Positions 36,599 to 45,870 of a DNA stretch of 64,000 bases are shown piece after piece; position 1 is the stretch's first letter, and each line of letters opens with the position of its first letter. The position numbers and the translations under genes are program-made. Origin of the DNA: Oceanobacillus sp. CFH 90083 (GTDB lineage: Bacteria; Bacillota; Bacilli; Bacillales; Amphibacillaceae); the NCBI RefSeq assembly GCF_009389585.1, contig NZ_VIYG01000002.1:124001-188000 (forward strand). Direction: 5' to 3'. Under the pieces are notes generated by a model. The model was not told the DNA's origin. It ran no database searches and saw nothing but the letters and a program-made list of their open reading frames with translations.

Positions 36599-38095
36599 TT
36601 ATTGTACACGACGTACTGTTCCGCTGAATTCTTTGCCCCAATAGCTTCCAGGTGACATATCAGCAACTGCAACACCTGTGCTGCTTTGAGAACCGATAAA
36701 TTTATTGTTTCCAAGATAAATACCAACATGGCCATTTGTGCCATTTGTATTAAAGAAAACTAAATCTCCCGGCTGCTTATCACTTGCCTTAACATCTTTT
36801 CCAGTGCTAACTAATCCACCCGTATAAGATGGGATAGAGTATCCTGCTTGTGCAAATGCCCAAGATACAAAACCCGAACAGTCAAAACCTGTGCTAGGGC
36901 TTTTTCCTCCCCAAACATATGTGTTTTGGTGTGTTTGGCTTTGCGCAGCGCTAAGTACTCCACTAATTCTTGAACCTGTTGATGGTGCAGGATCATTTTT
37001 TGGCTCTTCTTTTTTATCTTGGCTAGAACTGCTAGATTCATTTGAATTACTAGAGCTGTCAGAATTGCTGGTTGCATTAGTAGAATTTGATTCATTTGTA
37101 TTAGAACTGTTACTGCTATTTCCAGAGTTACTATTATTGTTGTTATTGTTATTATTGCTTTCACTATTTGAAGATGTATCTTCATCTTCTTGTTCGGAAG
37201 AAGTTTCTTCCTGTACCGGTTCCTGTTCATTTGCTTCTTCTTCCGTATCATTTGCAGCTTCGTCACTGCTGTTATCATCACCAGAACCTACACTAACACT
37301 TGCCACCAATGTTTCCGGTGCTGGCGTATTAGCGACTTCCAAACGATCAGCTACATCCTGCTCAATAGCAGCTAAACGGGAATCTTCAATTTCTAATTCA
37401 TCAATAAGTGCTGTTAATTCTTCTTCTTTATCTTTTAACGAAGCCTCTTTATCTTCAGCGGCATCTTTTTGCTCTGAAATTGTATTATTGATACCTGTTA
37501 AATCTGTTTTCAGTTGATTTAATTCTTCAAGCTTTGACTCAACTGATTCTTGCTTTTCAGCTACATCTTTTTTATCTTTTTCTTGTTGTTCAAGTAAAGC
37601 TAAATCAGAATCAGTAATTTTATTTACTGCAGAAACACGGCTGACAAAATCACTGAAATCCTGTGCTCCAAACAATACTTCAAGATAGCTGATATCTCCA
37701 CCGTTTTGTTGTAAAGATACGGCACGTTCTTTTAAAATATCTGTACGTTTTTCAATTGCTTCTTCTAACTCTTTTATTTCAGCTTCCAACTCACTGACTT
37801 CATCTTCTGTAGTTGAAATACCTTCTTCTGTTTCATCTAGTTTCTGCTGGTTTTTCTCAAGAGCGGAATTTAAATCATCAATCTCTTTCTGTAAATCTTG
37901 TAAATCAATTAAAATGTTTGCTACTTCATTTTCGGCATTTGATAGATTAGATTGTACAGAATCACGTTCATCCTGTACTTCGGATTGTCTGTTTTCCAAG
38001 TCTTCTATTGATTCTGCTTTTACTGGTCCTGCAAAAAATACCCCGCTCAAGCCTACTACGGAAGCCGCAGTTAACGTCATTACTGTCTTCTTCAA
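36599..38095 (-). CDS. Secreted peptidoglycan hydrolase: CwlO-like coiled coil plus NlpC/P60
   Basis: 498 aa. A signal peptide (TAASVVGLSGVFFAGPVKA, cleavage near residue 27) precedes a long coiled coil with the CwlO/PcsB-type core GGDISYLEVLFGAQDFSDF (about residues 131-149). An Asp/Glu- then Asn/Ser-rich linker (about 275-365) leads to an NlpC/P60 endopeptidase domain: FDCSGFVSWAF with catalytic Cys (about 404), GHVGIYLG with His (about 457). It should cut D-Glu-DAP bonds in growing wall, as CwlO does. A shared upstream motif is found before its paralogue at 51163. ATG 38095. Confidence 0.93.
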   Translation of the reverse strand: MKKTVMTLTAASVVGLSGVFFAGPVKAESIEDLENRQSEVQDERDSVQSNLSNAENEVANILIDLQDLQKEIDDLNSALEKNQQKLDETEEGISTTEDEVSELEAEIKELEEAIEKRTDILKERAVSLQQNGGDISYLEVLFGAQDFSDFVSRVSAVNKITDSDLALLEQQEKDKKDVAEKQESVESKLEELNQLKTDLTGINNTISEQKDAAEDKEASLKDKEEELTALIDELEIEDSRLAAIEQDVADRLEVANTPAPETLVASVSVGSGDDNSSDEAANDTEEEANEQEPVQEETSSEQEDEDTSSNSESNNNNNNNNSNSGNSSNSSNTNESNSTNATSNSDSSSNSNESSSSSQDKKEEPKNDPAPSTGSRISGVLSAAQSQTHQNTYVWGGKSPSTGFDCSGFVSWAFAQAGYSIPSYTGGLVSTGKDVKASDKQPGDLVFFNTNGTNGHVGIYLGNNKFIGSQSSTGVAVADMSPGSYWGKEFSGTVRRVQ

Positions 38096-38253
38096 CTTAT
38101 ATTCCCCACTTTCAATTTTTGCACCGCAAATCTATTTATCTATGTATTTTGGTATAATCGAACATCTGCGATTTGTTATTTATATTATTTTCAATTAATT
38201 TCTTCTTTCAATTTGTAACTTTGTAAAGCTTAACATAAGAAAATGTCATGCAT

Positions 38254-38270
38254 ATTATAGAAATGTTACA
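38254..38270 (-). promoter_or_regulatory. Shared upstream motif, candidate WalR site and -10, NlpC/P60 gene
   Basis: TGTAACATTTCTATAAT on the minus strand, 159 bases before the start. The identical 17-mer lies 149 bases before the paralogue at 51163-52512. TGTAAC resembles the WalR half site (TGTWAH) and TATAAT a -10 box; WalRK controls cwlO-type genes in Bacillus. Confidence 0.55.
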
Positions 38271-38698
38271 TTTATATTTCAATAACGACAAATCTATTTA
38301 AAAATCGTCATAGAGTCTCCCGTATTACTTACATAATAATAATTGTTATTCTAATAGATTTGCCTGATTACCTTAATAAATATTGATTTATTTTTTGTCA
38401 TTTAATACCTCCACTAATGTTACAATAGTACGATAATAAATGAAAATATATATTACAATTATTACAATTTTAGATCTGCACTAAAATCTATGATTGACAA
38501 ATAAATATTACTTTGAATAGAAGTGACCACTGCAACGGGATATAATAGGTTGAATAATCACAGCTTCATCCTAGCATGATGCGGGCTAGTGTTATTACCA
38601 TATGTATTCATTAATATTTATCACTAATGTTGGTAACAACTTCAATTTTTTGTTATAAATTATTAGAATAGATACTATTACGAAAAGTAGGGATGGAA
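38271..38698. other. AT-rich intergenic region, no gene seen
   Basis: About 430 bases between divergent genes. No coding frame, RNA motif or strong hairpin recognised. It should contain promoters for both flanking genes. Confidence 0.5.
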
Positions 38699-39709
38699 GT
38701 GAAGGCTCAGGCTATTATTGGAAATAGAGTTATTAAAACTGGTATTGCAGTATTTTTTACAGCACTTATTTGTAAATGGTTTAATTTTCCACCGACATTT
38801 GCTGTTATTACAGCTATCGTTACAATTGAACCAACGGTAACAGATTCTATCAAGAAAGGGCTTGTCCGTTTTCCTGCTTCAGCAATTGGTGCTGCCTATG
38901 CCGTTATATTATTAGCTTTATTTGGTAATTCACCACTCACATATATGTTAGCTGCAATACTTACCATTTTTACCTGCTTTCGATTGAATCTTCATGCTGG
39001 ATTATTAGTGGCAACCCTAACAGCTATTGCAATGATTGAAGTAGTTGATGACAGTTATCTCCAAAGCTTCTTTATCCGATTAGCAACAACAACAATTGGA
39101 TTATCTGTTTCTACTTTGGTAAATATGTTTGTCTTTCCACCTAACTATCATCGTTCTATTCATAAGCAAATCATATCTATTCGCAAGCAATTGAGTAACC
39201 ATATGAAGCGATGCTATTATGAATTAATTTTCACAAAAACACCCTTAGACTTGGGGATGAATGAAAAAGTGGGGAGTGTCTATAAAGAGCTTGAAAGTGT
39301 AGCGTTACTTTCGCTTTATCAAAAAAAGGATTTGAAATACCACCATATTTTAGAAAAGCGGGAAGATGAATTAACGCAATTAAGAGGACAGATCCATCAC
39401 CTGCGTATGATTCAGTATCATGTAACTAACATAACAGAGCAGCCTACAACGAAATTTGAATGGGATGCAGAGAAGCAAAAGCATGTATTTGAAACAGTTT
39501 GTTACTTTGCCAATGTACTGGCAGACAAAATCGACTTTGAGGAAAAAGAATGGAAGGCTAGACGGGCACAGCTGCATCAAATCTTCCAAGAAACGTTAAA
39601 AGCAGCTCAAATGAATGGCACAGAAAAATTACCGATAGAGCTGGTCGCTCTCTACGAACTGAGTTCCATTGTCGAAATTATAGAAGACTATTTTACATTA
39701 GAGCAATGA
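38699..39709 (+). CDS. FUSC/aromatic acid exporter family membrane protein
   Basis: 336 aa from GTG 38699 (an ATG at 38693 sits too close to AGGG). Four to five N-terminal helices (KTGIAVFFTALICKWF, FAVITAIVTIEPT, LTAIAMIEVVDDS) form an ArAE_1/DUF939-type domain, the rest is a soluble helical part. Similar to B. subtilis YgaE/YqjA-type proteins; transport function is presumed only. Confidence 0.8.
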   Translation: MKAQAIIGNRVIKTGIAVFFTALICKWFNFPPTFAVITAIVTIEPTVTDSIKKGLVRFPASAIGAAYAVILLALFGNSPLTYMLAAILTIFTCFRLNLHAGLLVATLTAIAMIEVVDDSYLQSFFIRLATTTIGLSVSTLVNMFVFPPNYHRSIHKQIISIRKQLSNHMKRCYYELIFTKTPLDLGMNEKVGSVYKELESVALLSLYQKKDLKYHHILEKREDELTQLRGQIHHLRMIQYHVTNITEQPTTKFEWDAEKQKHVFETVCYFANVLADKIDFEEKEWKARRAQLHQIFQETLKAAQMNGTEKLPIELVALYELSSIVEIIEDYFTLEQ

Positions 39710-39715
39710 CATTTG

Positions 39716-39756
39716 AAAAAGAAACAAAGATTTCCTCTTTAGCTTTGTTTCTTTTT
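39716..39756 (+). terminator. Terminator of the FUSC-family gene
   Basis: AAAAAGAAACAAAG (39716-39729) with CTTTGTTTCTTTTT (39743-39756), seven bases after the stop; usable on both strands. Confidence 0.8.
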
Positions 39757-39794
39757 CTAGTTAATCATGTAAATAGCTAAAGCTGTATAAGGCC

Positions 39795-40925
39795 TTACTT
39801 TTCTTCTAACTCCTCTTTCAGCATAGCTATCTCCTTAGCAGACATACCTGTTATTTTTTTTATATACGAGCTGCTCATTTCTTGTTTAAATAAATTACGT
39901 GCTACCGCTTTTCCATAATGAATCACTATTTTTGCTGCCTCACGATTGGCGTACACAGCGTTTTTTTCTGCTTCTAATCTCTTCTGCTTTTCCTCAGCAA
40001 TCACCTTCTTTTGCTGTTCATATTGTTTTTTCATCTGATTATACTTTTGCTCGACAAATTCCGCTCTGTCCTCCGCTGCTTTTCTTTTTTCTTCGATCCA
40101 TTCTATCTCTTTAAAAAATTGCTGCTCTATGATTTGCTTATGTCTATCCTTGTAAGCCAGCTGGTTCTCCTTTGTATTGCTCATTTCTCCCCAGGCATTG
40201 ATAGCTATATCTAAATCTTTATCAGTCATTGCCATCTTCTCCAATTCTCTATACATATCGAGGTAGAAATAATTTCTTCTGTCATCCACAGCTGCCAGTA
40301 ACAAAAGCCACCTGGCTGCTTCCTTCTCCTCGGAATTCAGCCGTCCTTCTTTATAACTGCGAATAAGTTTTGGAATCTCTACGTATTGGAATTCCAACAA
40401 ATTAGTTAAGGGCATTTTTTCTTCTTTATCTGCTAATCTGAATACACTATGAAATTCATCATTTTCTGGGGACATTTCAAAATTCAAGATGTTTATTGCT
40501 ATCACTGCATGGTTTTCGCTAAAACCTGAATTTGCTTCAAATTGCTGCCGATATAACTTAGACCCAAAATAGAAGGATTGCTTTTCTGTTGCATCTTGAC
40601 TTGGAAAAAGGATCTCCGTATAAATTGATTCTTTCTTTTCCGTCTCAACAAGCAGACGTAGATAGGACTTTTCATCTTCTGCAGCTTCCCAATTTAAAAA
40701 TTCAAAATCCCGGATTAGTGCCCGTTTAGATTTGATAAAAAAAGTATTCAAAAAAGCAATCGTAATATTTTTATTACGTTCATCGACAAATAAGCTTCTG
40801 AAGGCATAATCGATTTTTAAGTCCATCAGCCGATAAGAAGTTTTTTTAGGAATTGCATTTTTGTACACTTCTCCACCTTCACGAATTTGCGGGTATAATA
40901 ACATTGCTTTTTGAGGATAAATCAT
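39795..40925 (-). CDS. Rpn-family recombination-promoting nuclease/putative transposase, intact
   Basis: 376 aa PD-(D/E)XK nuclease-family protein. N-terminal LMDLKIDYAFRSLFVDERN (about residues 34-52) is the family entry motif; LLVETEKKESIYTEILFPSQ holds the likely catalytic Glu-x-Lys region; then HAVIAINILNFEM, and after 260 a long Lys/Glu/Gln coiled coil. A GTG at about codon 20 is an alternative start. Related to the broken gene at 9481. Family members (RpnA) promote RecA-independent recombination; no flanking repeats are seen here. Confidence 0.85.
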   Translation of the reverse strand: MIYPQKAMLLYPQIREGGEVYKNAIPKKTSYRLMDLKIDYAFRSLFVDERNKNITIAFLNTFFIKSKRALIRDFEFLNWEAAEDEKSYLRLLVETEKKESIYTEILFPSQDATEKQSFYFGSKLYRQQFEANSGFSENHAVIAINILNFEMSPENDEFHSVFRLADKEEKMPLTNLLEFQYVEIPKLIRSYKEGRLNSEEKEAARWLLLLAAVDDRRNYFYLDMYRELEKMAMTDKDLDIAINAWGEMSNTKENQLAYKDRHKQIIEQQFFKEIEWIEEKRKAAEDRAEFVEQKYNQMKKQYEQQKKVIAEEKQKRLEAEKNAVYANREAAKIVIHYGKAVARNLFKQEMSSSYIKKITGMSAKEIAMLKEELEEK

Positions 40926-41026
40926 GGAAACACATCCTTATGTTTAGTAGAGGACTTACTACGATGAGGTTCTAAATACAGTTAACCAAACATACGTTCT
41001 TTTGTCAATAAAATTTTTTCTCAACA

Positions 41027-41063
41027 AAAAACTGTAGGCACCTTCACAGCTCCTACAGTTTTT
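41027..41063 (-). terminator. Terminator overlapping the end of the DedA gene
   Basis: AAAAACTGTAGG with CCTACAGTTTTT around an 11-13-base loop, spanning the stop codon; T-run on the minus strand. Confidence 0.8.
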
Positions 41064-41667
41064 CTTTCTTTCGCCTTTTGATATACCAAATGAAGAAAAG
41101 CACTATTCCTGCAACTATAACAGCATAAACAAAGCTTGAATACACATCCATAAACGCCGCAACACGGTGCCAATTCTCTCCTAAAATTGTTCCAACTCCA
41201 ATTAGAATACTATTCCATATTAAAGAACCGACAGCTGTTAACAGCATAAACATACCAAAATTCATCCTCGCCATCCCGGCCGGAATAGATATTAAACTCC
41301 TTAAAAGGGGTACCATCCGGCAAAAAAACACCGTCCAATAGCCATATTTCTCAAACCATTCATTTGCCTTATAAATATCTGTTCTCTTTAAACGTAAGAT
41401 ATGTCCATATCGATCAACTATTTTCTCAAGCCGACTGACATCCAATATCATCCCGACACAGTACAGCAGCATTGCTCCAATAAGTGCTCCTATTGTTGCT
41501 GCAACCAGAACACCTGAGTAGGTTAATGTGCTATAGGTTGTCATGAATCCTCCAAAAGGAAGAATGATTTCAGATGGTATTGGCGGAAACAGATTTTCTA
41601 ACGTCATCATCAGAAAAATGCCTACATAACCAAACTGTTCCATAATTGATGTAACCCATTGTCCCAT
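41053..41667 (-). CDS. DedA-family membrane protein
   Basis: 204 aa from ATG 41667 (GGAGGG seven bases upstream). Motifs FLMMTLENLFPPIPSE (about 20-35), FCRMVPLLRSLISIPAGMARM (in parts: CRMVPLLRSLISIPAG, about 116-131) are classic for DedA. Members act in undecaprenyl-phosphate or phospholipid flipping and membrane potential upkeep. Five or so membrane segments, basic C-terminus RRKKEKL. Confidence 0.93.
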   Translation of the reverse strand: MGQWVTSIMEQFGYVGIFLMMTLENLFPPIPSEIILPFGGFMTTYSTLTYSGVLVAATIGALIGAMLLYCVGMILDVSRLEKIVDRYGHILRLKRTDIYKANEWFEKYGYWTVFFCRMVPLLRSLISIPAGMARMNFGMFMLLTAVGSLIWNSILIGVGTILGENWHRVAAFMDVYSSFVYAVIVAGIVLFFIWYIKRRKKEKL

Positions 41668-41789
41668 AATACCCTCCATTAAGACTTGCCCTCTTTATTA
41701 AGTTATATTCTACCACGCTATGACCTATGATGTTTATTTCATTTAAAAGACAAGTGTTAAGAATTGAAGGGCTGCTCTCTATTCCTGCG

Positions 41790-41800
41790 TGTTCAAAAAG
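41790..41800 (+). repeat. GTTCAAAAA repeat, single arm
   Basis: TGTTCAAAAAG followed by TCTGATAA, matching one arm of the palindromes at 15601 and 19987 (the first is followed by TCTGATAG). No second arm is seen nearby. Confidence 0.4.
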
Positions 41801-41813
41801 TCTGATAACTCTT

Positions 41814-42749
41814 TTAGTTTGTCTCATTCATTATCTCTGCCAGCTGACGATAAGAATATGCTCTTGCCTCATACGTCGGTGCCTTTGTAAGTACCATAAG
41901 TTCATTACATTGGTAAGCCTCCTGCAGTTCATGGAGTTTCTCCTGAACAAGTGCTCTATCCCCAATAATCTGTTTATCAGCAGCTTCTGCCTGCTCTTCT
42001 TGATCTGCTTGTGGTGAGGAATCCTGTTCTGCCCTTTTTCGTCTTGCTTCTTCCGCCAATTCCAAGGCTTCCTTTTCTGTTTCAGCACAAAGTACAGACA
42101 CCGCAACAATAGCAGGCTGATCTCCTGCTTGTCTCTGGTAGCCTGCTACAATTTCCGGTCCGTTATCGGCACCCATAAAATGACCGAAAACATAGGGGAG
42201 TTTTTTTGCCACAGCCAACTGAGCACTGCGCTGACTTGTCCCTAAGAGCCAAGGCTGGGGCTGAACAAGCGGTACCGGTGTAGCCGTAACTCTTGAATAA
42301 AGATGCTCCGGCGAAAAATCATCTTTCAGAAAATGAAGCAGTTCATCCATATAATCCGGCATCGCTTTCACCTTCTCTAAAAAGTTTCCCGCAAGTGCAA
42401 TAGAAGCTTCCGCTGATCCGCCCGGTGCTCTTCCTATTCCTAAGTCTACCCGTCCTGGATATAAAGCAGCCAGCATCCGGTAACGCTCCGCAATATTATA
42501 TGGGCGATAATTTGGCAGAAGTACAGCACCTGAACCAATCCGAATGTTTTCTGTTTTGCTGCCGATAATCCCCAGTAAAATATCTGGAGCAGGACTCGCC
42601 AACCCTTGCATATCATGATGCTCCGCAACCCAATAACGCTCATACCCTAATTTATCTGCTAAAATGGCTAATTCTATACTGGCTTCCAGCGCCTCTTTGG
42701 CATCAGCACCTGCAAATAATGGAGATTGATCTAAGATACTTAGTTTCAT
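41814..42749 (-). CDS. LLM-class flavin-dependent oxidoreductase
   Basis: 311 aa luciferase-like TIM barrel. YWVAEHHDMQGLASPAPDILLG (in parts: WVAEHHDM, SPAPDILLG), RIGSGAVLLPNYRPYNIAE and RVDLGIGRAPG are the usual family signatures. It uses FMN or F420-independent flavin; the substrate is unknown. The start overlaps the DUF1836 gene by four bases, so both form an operon. A Glu/Gln/Ala-rich insert near 235-262 is specific to this protein. Confidence 0.9.
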   Translation of the reverse strand: MKLSILDQSPLFAGADAKEALEASIELAILADKLGYERYWVAEHHDMQGLASPAPDILLGIIGSKTENIRIGSGAVLLPNYRPYNIAERYRMLAALYPGRVDLGIGRAPGGSAEASIALAGNFLEKVKAMPDYMDELLHFLKDDFSPEHLYSRVTATPVPLVQPQPWLLGTSQRSAQLAVAKKLPYVFGHFMGADNGPEIVAGYQRQAGDQPAIVAVSVLCAETEKEALELAEEARRKRAEQDSSPQADQEEQAEAADKQIIGDRALVQEKLHELQEAYQCNELMVLTKAPTYEARAYSYRQLAEIMNETN

Positions 42750-43324
42750 TGTTTTTGCTCCCCTTTCTGTTCTAATTGATCTACCAGCTTTTCTGCTGCC
42801 CGTCGATAAAAATTACTCATTCCTGTCAAGCTGGTAATCAATAATACCTGCCGTAAATAGGGATCATTTACGATATCTTTATCTAATTCTGTGTTGCATA
42901 TTTCCTCTTGCTCCTTGATATGCTCTTCAAAACCAGCCACATTTCTATCCATCAGTTGAACATAATTCGTATAAAAATTCTCCAGATCAAAATCATCCTG
43001 CTGTATTCTTTGATTAATCTCCTCAAATGTTTTTCCGATATCTTTAATAGATAAAACGCTTTTCATTTGATAAATCATGCTGATCAGCAGCAAATGCTCT
43101 TTCGAATATTTTTTATTATTGATCGGGAAGAATAATTTAGCCTTCGCATAATTATTAATCATTGTTTTCGTTAAAACTTTATCTTCTTCATATCGCTTAG
43201 AAGAAGCAAATTTACTTTCAAAAAGCTGAATCACCTGATCCATATATAAATCTAAATCAGGTATTTCTTCTGATTTTAACTGTTTTTCCAGCTGAAGCTC
43301 TGCTAATTGCTTTTTTATGTTCAT
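42746..43324 (-). CDS. DUF1836 protein, possible MerR-like regulator
   Basis: 192 aa, helical, with the DUF1836 features EEDKVLTKTMINNYAKAKLF (in parts: LTKTMINNYAKAKL, about residues 51-64) and KKYSKEHLLLISMIYQMKSVLSIKDI (in parts: YSKEHLLLISMIYQMKSVLS). The KxxxNNYxK helix is wing-helix like, so DNA binding is plausible. Upstream partner of the LLM oxidoreductase gene, which it might control. Confidence 0.8.
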   Translation of the reverse strand: MNIKKQLAELQLEKQLKSEEIPDLDLYMDQVIQLFESKFASSKRYEEDKVLTKTMINNYAKAKLFFPINNKKYSKEHLLLISMIYQMKSVLSIKDIGKTFEEINQRIQQDDFDLENFYTNYVQLMDRNVAGFEEHIKEQEEICNTELDKDIVNDPYLRQVLLITSLTGMSNFYRRAAEKLVDQLEQKGEQKQ

Positions 43325-43391
43325 AGACTGCCCTTCCTTTCTTTTCTGTCATTTTTTTCGTAAATATCCATCACTTCATGTATGTATTTTT

Positions 43392-43500
43392 ATCGCAGTA
43401 TAACGGGCTGTAAGCGTCCCACTTTAAAAATGGAAGAAGATTAAAATTTCTAGGCGGGAGATACAAAGTTCTCCCCACATTGAATGAAGTTTCACTTTAT
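43392..43500 (-). mobile_element. Short non-autonomous IS200/IS605-like element, copy B
   Basis: 109 bases with the same ends as copy A: plus-strand TCGCAGT at 43392, GGCTGTAAG-GTCCCAC (43408-43421) and the right end TGAATGAAGTTTCACTTTAT (43481-43500). The interior is about 100 bases shorter than in copy A. It lies in the 297-base gap upstream of the divergent DUF1836 and hemolysin III genes, which otherwise shows nothing. Confidence 0.5.
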
Positions 43501-43621
43501 TGTTTCTACATTTTATTATAGGCATCTCTATATAAAAATCAAATATTGACTACTTGATGAAACAAGTATATATTTATCACATAGTATTAAAAACTATATA
43601 TTAGATTGGAGATGTTTCATA

Positions 43622-44266
43622 TTGCATAAATTTATTAGAGAACCGATGAATGCCTTCACTCACTTTATCGGTATTATCTTATCTATTGCTGGACTGATAT
43701 TACTTGTTGTCAAAGCAGCTCAGGTTGGCACCCCTTTAGATGTTGGTGCTGTCGCTGCCTTTGGTATTAGTTTAATTCTTTTGTATACTGCTTCAACCGT
43801 TTATCATTCGGTCATTGCCGGACCAAAAACAATTGCCTTTTTTAGAAGAATGGATCATTCGATGATTTATGTATTAATTGCCGGCACATATATTCCTCTT
43901 TGTTTGATTTCTTTACAAGGAACCATTGGCTGGGTACTGTTCTGGGTAATTTCTGGATTGGCATTTCTCGGGGTTCTTTTTAAATTAATCTGGTTTCATT
44001 CACCAAGATGGCTGTCTACGCTGCTATATGTATTAATGGGATGGATTGCAATATTTTACAGTGGCTCGCTTGCTCCAATTATCGGAACTGGCGGATTAAC
44101 CTACTTAATTGCCGGAGGGGTATTTTATACGATTGGGGCAATTATTTACTGGTTGAAGCCAGAATTCTTACGTTTCCGCTATTTTGGCTTCCATGAAATA
44201 TTTCATATTTTTATCCTGTTAGGAAGTATTTCTCATTTCTTATGTGTTTATCTTTATGTCATTTAA
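43622..44266 (+). CDS. Hemolysin III/PAQR-family membrane protein
   Basis: 214 aa, seven membrane segments. PAQR metal-site motifs: REPMNAFTHFIG (about residues 6-17), TASTVYHS (about 57-64), RMDHSMIYVLIAGTY (about 77-91) and FHEIFHIFILLGSISHF (about 191-207). Start is TTG 43622 following GGAGATG. Called hemolysin III by homology; the true role in Bacillaceae is unclear. Confidence 0.9.
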   Translation: MHKFIREPMNAFTHFIGIILSIAGLILLVVKAAQVGTPLDVGAVAAFGISLILLYTASTVYHSVIAGPKTIAFFRRMDHSMIYVLIAGTYIPLCLISLQGTIGWVLFWVISGLAFLGVLFKLIWFHSPRWLSTLLYVLMGWIAIFYSGSLAPIIGTGGLTYLIAGGVFYTIGAIIYWLKPEFLRFRYFGFHEIFHIFILLGSISHFLCVYLYVI

Positions 44267-44287
44267 AACCTGTCCGTTTTGCTACAC

Positions 44288-44330
44288 AATGACAGATCCT
44301 CCTGAATTAATATGGAGGCACTGTCATTAT
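44288..44330. terminator. Terminator between hemolysin III and TetR genes
   Basis: AATGACAG-AT-CCTCC with GGAGG-CA-CTGTCATT; usable by both convergent genes. Confidence 0.75.
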
Positions 44331-44337
44331 TCAGCAT

Positions 44338-44934
44338 TTACTTTACCATTTTAGTTACCATTTTAATGAGTTCCTGCTCATAATTTCCTAAATCGAAACT
44401 TTCGCTATGCAAAAGCATGCTTTCACTCGCTGCACCATTGATAAGAATAGCTGTTGCTTTTGGATGAAATTCAGATGAAAATATTTTTTTCTCCTGACCT
44501 TCTATTAGAATACTTTCTAATAGAAGGTAAAGAGGATCCTCTTCCCCTTCATTCAGTTTGTAATATGGGATATTATCCGCTGTCCGTGCATTAAAAATAA
44601 TTTCAATCAAAGCTACATTATTTTGATAGTGCTCTTGTTGATAAGCGATGGTAGCTTTTATATAAGCAATGAGCTGCTGATAGATATCTGTCTCTGACTT
44701 AACACGTTCATCAATGAATTGCAGCTGCGTACGAATTAAATAGCCTAAAGTATGATAGATTAATTCTTCTTTGTCTGCAAAATGATAAGAAATTAACCCT
44801 GTACTGATTTTTGCCTGTTTTGCTATTTTAGCAAGACTTAGTTTTACATAACCGGTATCATTTAAAACTGCAATCGTTGCTTGTAAAATTTGTTCTCTGC
44901 GCGCTTCAGAAATAAATGTTTTTTCTTTCGTCAC
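44338..44934 (-). CDS. TetR-family transcriptional regulator
   Basis: 198 aa. N-terminal helix-turn-helix: REQILQATIAVLNDTGYVKLSLAKIAKQAKISTGLISYHFADKEEL (in parts: ILQATIAVLNDTGY, LAKIAKQAKISTGLISYHF; about residues 14-58). The ligand domain is unspecific. It directly follows the membrane-protein gene at 44941 (six-base gap) and may control that operon or the hemolysin III gene. Confidence 0.9.
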   Translation of the reverse strand: MTKEKTFISEARREQILQATIAVLNDTGYVKLSLAKIAKQAKISTGLISYHFADKEELIYHTLGYLIRTQLQFIDERVKSETDIYQQLIAYIKATIAYQQEHYQNNVALIEIIFNARTADNIPYYKLNEGEEDPLYLLLESILIEGQEKKIFSSEFHPKATAILINGAASESMLLHSESFDLGNYEQELIKMVTKMVK

Positions 44935-44940
44935 CTCGTA

Positions 44941-45618
44941 TCACCCTCTTATCATCCTTACATATTGTCTCTTGTCCTCGTCACGAATTACAACTCCTTG
45001 GGCAGCTAAATCCTTCCGCAAAATATTCACTTCTTTTTCATCCCCTTCCTTCATCGCCCTTTCTCTGGCCGACAGCAAGCTATTAATGGAAGCAGTGAAA
45101 TCTGGATGCTCCGGAACCCAGCGCTGATAATCGTCCATATAAGGATCTTGATCTTTCCAAGGAAACATGTGCTTCCGAAGAGCTTCTTCTACTGCCGCTT
45201 TCTTGGTATCCGTATGTGAGCGATAAAGCTCCTCACCCTTTAAACCTAAAAGGACAATCTCTTTTTTGTCCATGTAAATCGCTGAAATTTTATTTTTTTG
45301 CAGCTGTGCTTTTTCATCATACCTTTTCATTGTAACTTCTTGGTCTGTAATCGTCATTTTTAATGATTCACTAAAAGCGTATATTCCAAAGAGAATTCCC
45401 GCAATCAAACCGACACCTGCTCCGATTATAGATACCCAGGAGCTATTCCAGGTAAGGACCCACCTGAAGAACGGTTCAAATGGTATGAATGGAACCTTAA
45501 TTAACCAGCTTGAGATAATTTGAATAAACCAGCCAATAACCCCGCCGAGAAGTGGCCCAACTACAATGATAATCACCTTATCAAACTTTGATAAACCAAG
45601 TACTGTTTCATTTTGCAT
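44941..45618 (-). CDS. Membrane protein, YqeB-like
   Basis: 225 aa with two membrane helices (VIIIVVGPLLGGVIGWFIQIIS and VSIIGAGVGLIAGILFGIYAF, quoted in part: GPLLGGVIGWF, GAGVGLIAGILFG) and a long cytosolic C-terminal part resembling a PH-like/YqeB domain. Function unknown. In one unit with the TetR gene, upstream of it. Confidence 0.65.
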   Translation of the reverse strand: MQNETVLGLSKFDKVIIIVVGPLLGGVIGWFIQIISSWLIKVPFIPFEPFFRWVLTWNSSWVSIIGAGVGLIAGILFGIYAFSESLKMTITDQEVTMKRYDEKAQLQKNKISAIYMDKKEIVLLGLKGEELYRSHTDTKKAAVEEALRKHMFPWKDQDPYMDDYQRWVPEHPDFTASINSLLSARERAMKEGDEKEVNILRKDLAAQGVVIRDEDKRQYVRMIRG

Positions 45619-45708
45619 TTCTGTATTCTCCTCTTCAGATGTTTATATAAACATTTTTATTTTTGATTACTTAATCAAATTTTAACATATATATTTAATT
45701 TTATCCAG

Positions 45709-45793
45709 ATAAAGCGAAACTTCCATCATTGGGGTTTTTCTTTTCATCTTGCTCCAATGATTGTTAGTTAAACCAATCGGGATGTTACTGCGA
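45709..45793 (+). mobile_element. Short non-autonomous IS200/IS605-like element, copy C
   Basis: 85 bases: ATAAAGCGAAACTTC at the left (45709) and GTTACTGCGA at the right end (45784-45793), matching the ends of copies A and B, but on the other strand. The middle is AT-rich and unlike the other two, so this copy is decayed or a different deletion form. Confidence 0.45.
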
Positions 45794-45825
45794 TAAAATT
45801 ATATGAAGAGTCATTTCTTGGCAAC

Positions 45826-45862
45826 AAAAAACTGCCTCTTGTATATAACAAAAGACAGTTTC
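45826..45862 (-). terminator. Terminator of the GntR-ABC operon
   Basis: AAACTG-CCTCTTG with CAAAAG-ACAGTTT around TATATAA, followed on the minus strand by a TTTTTTGTTG run. Confidence 0.75.
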
Positions 45863-45870
45863 CAGCTTCT

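Noticed and set aside
36811-37517. Two long open frames inside the NlpC/P60 gene, one on each strand
   Set aside because: They are shadows of the Asn/Ser- and Asp/Glu-rich linker; their repeated residues mirror the repetitive codons and they have no ribosome sites.
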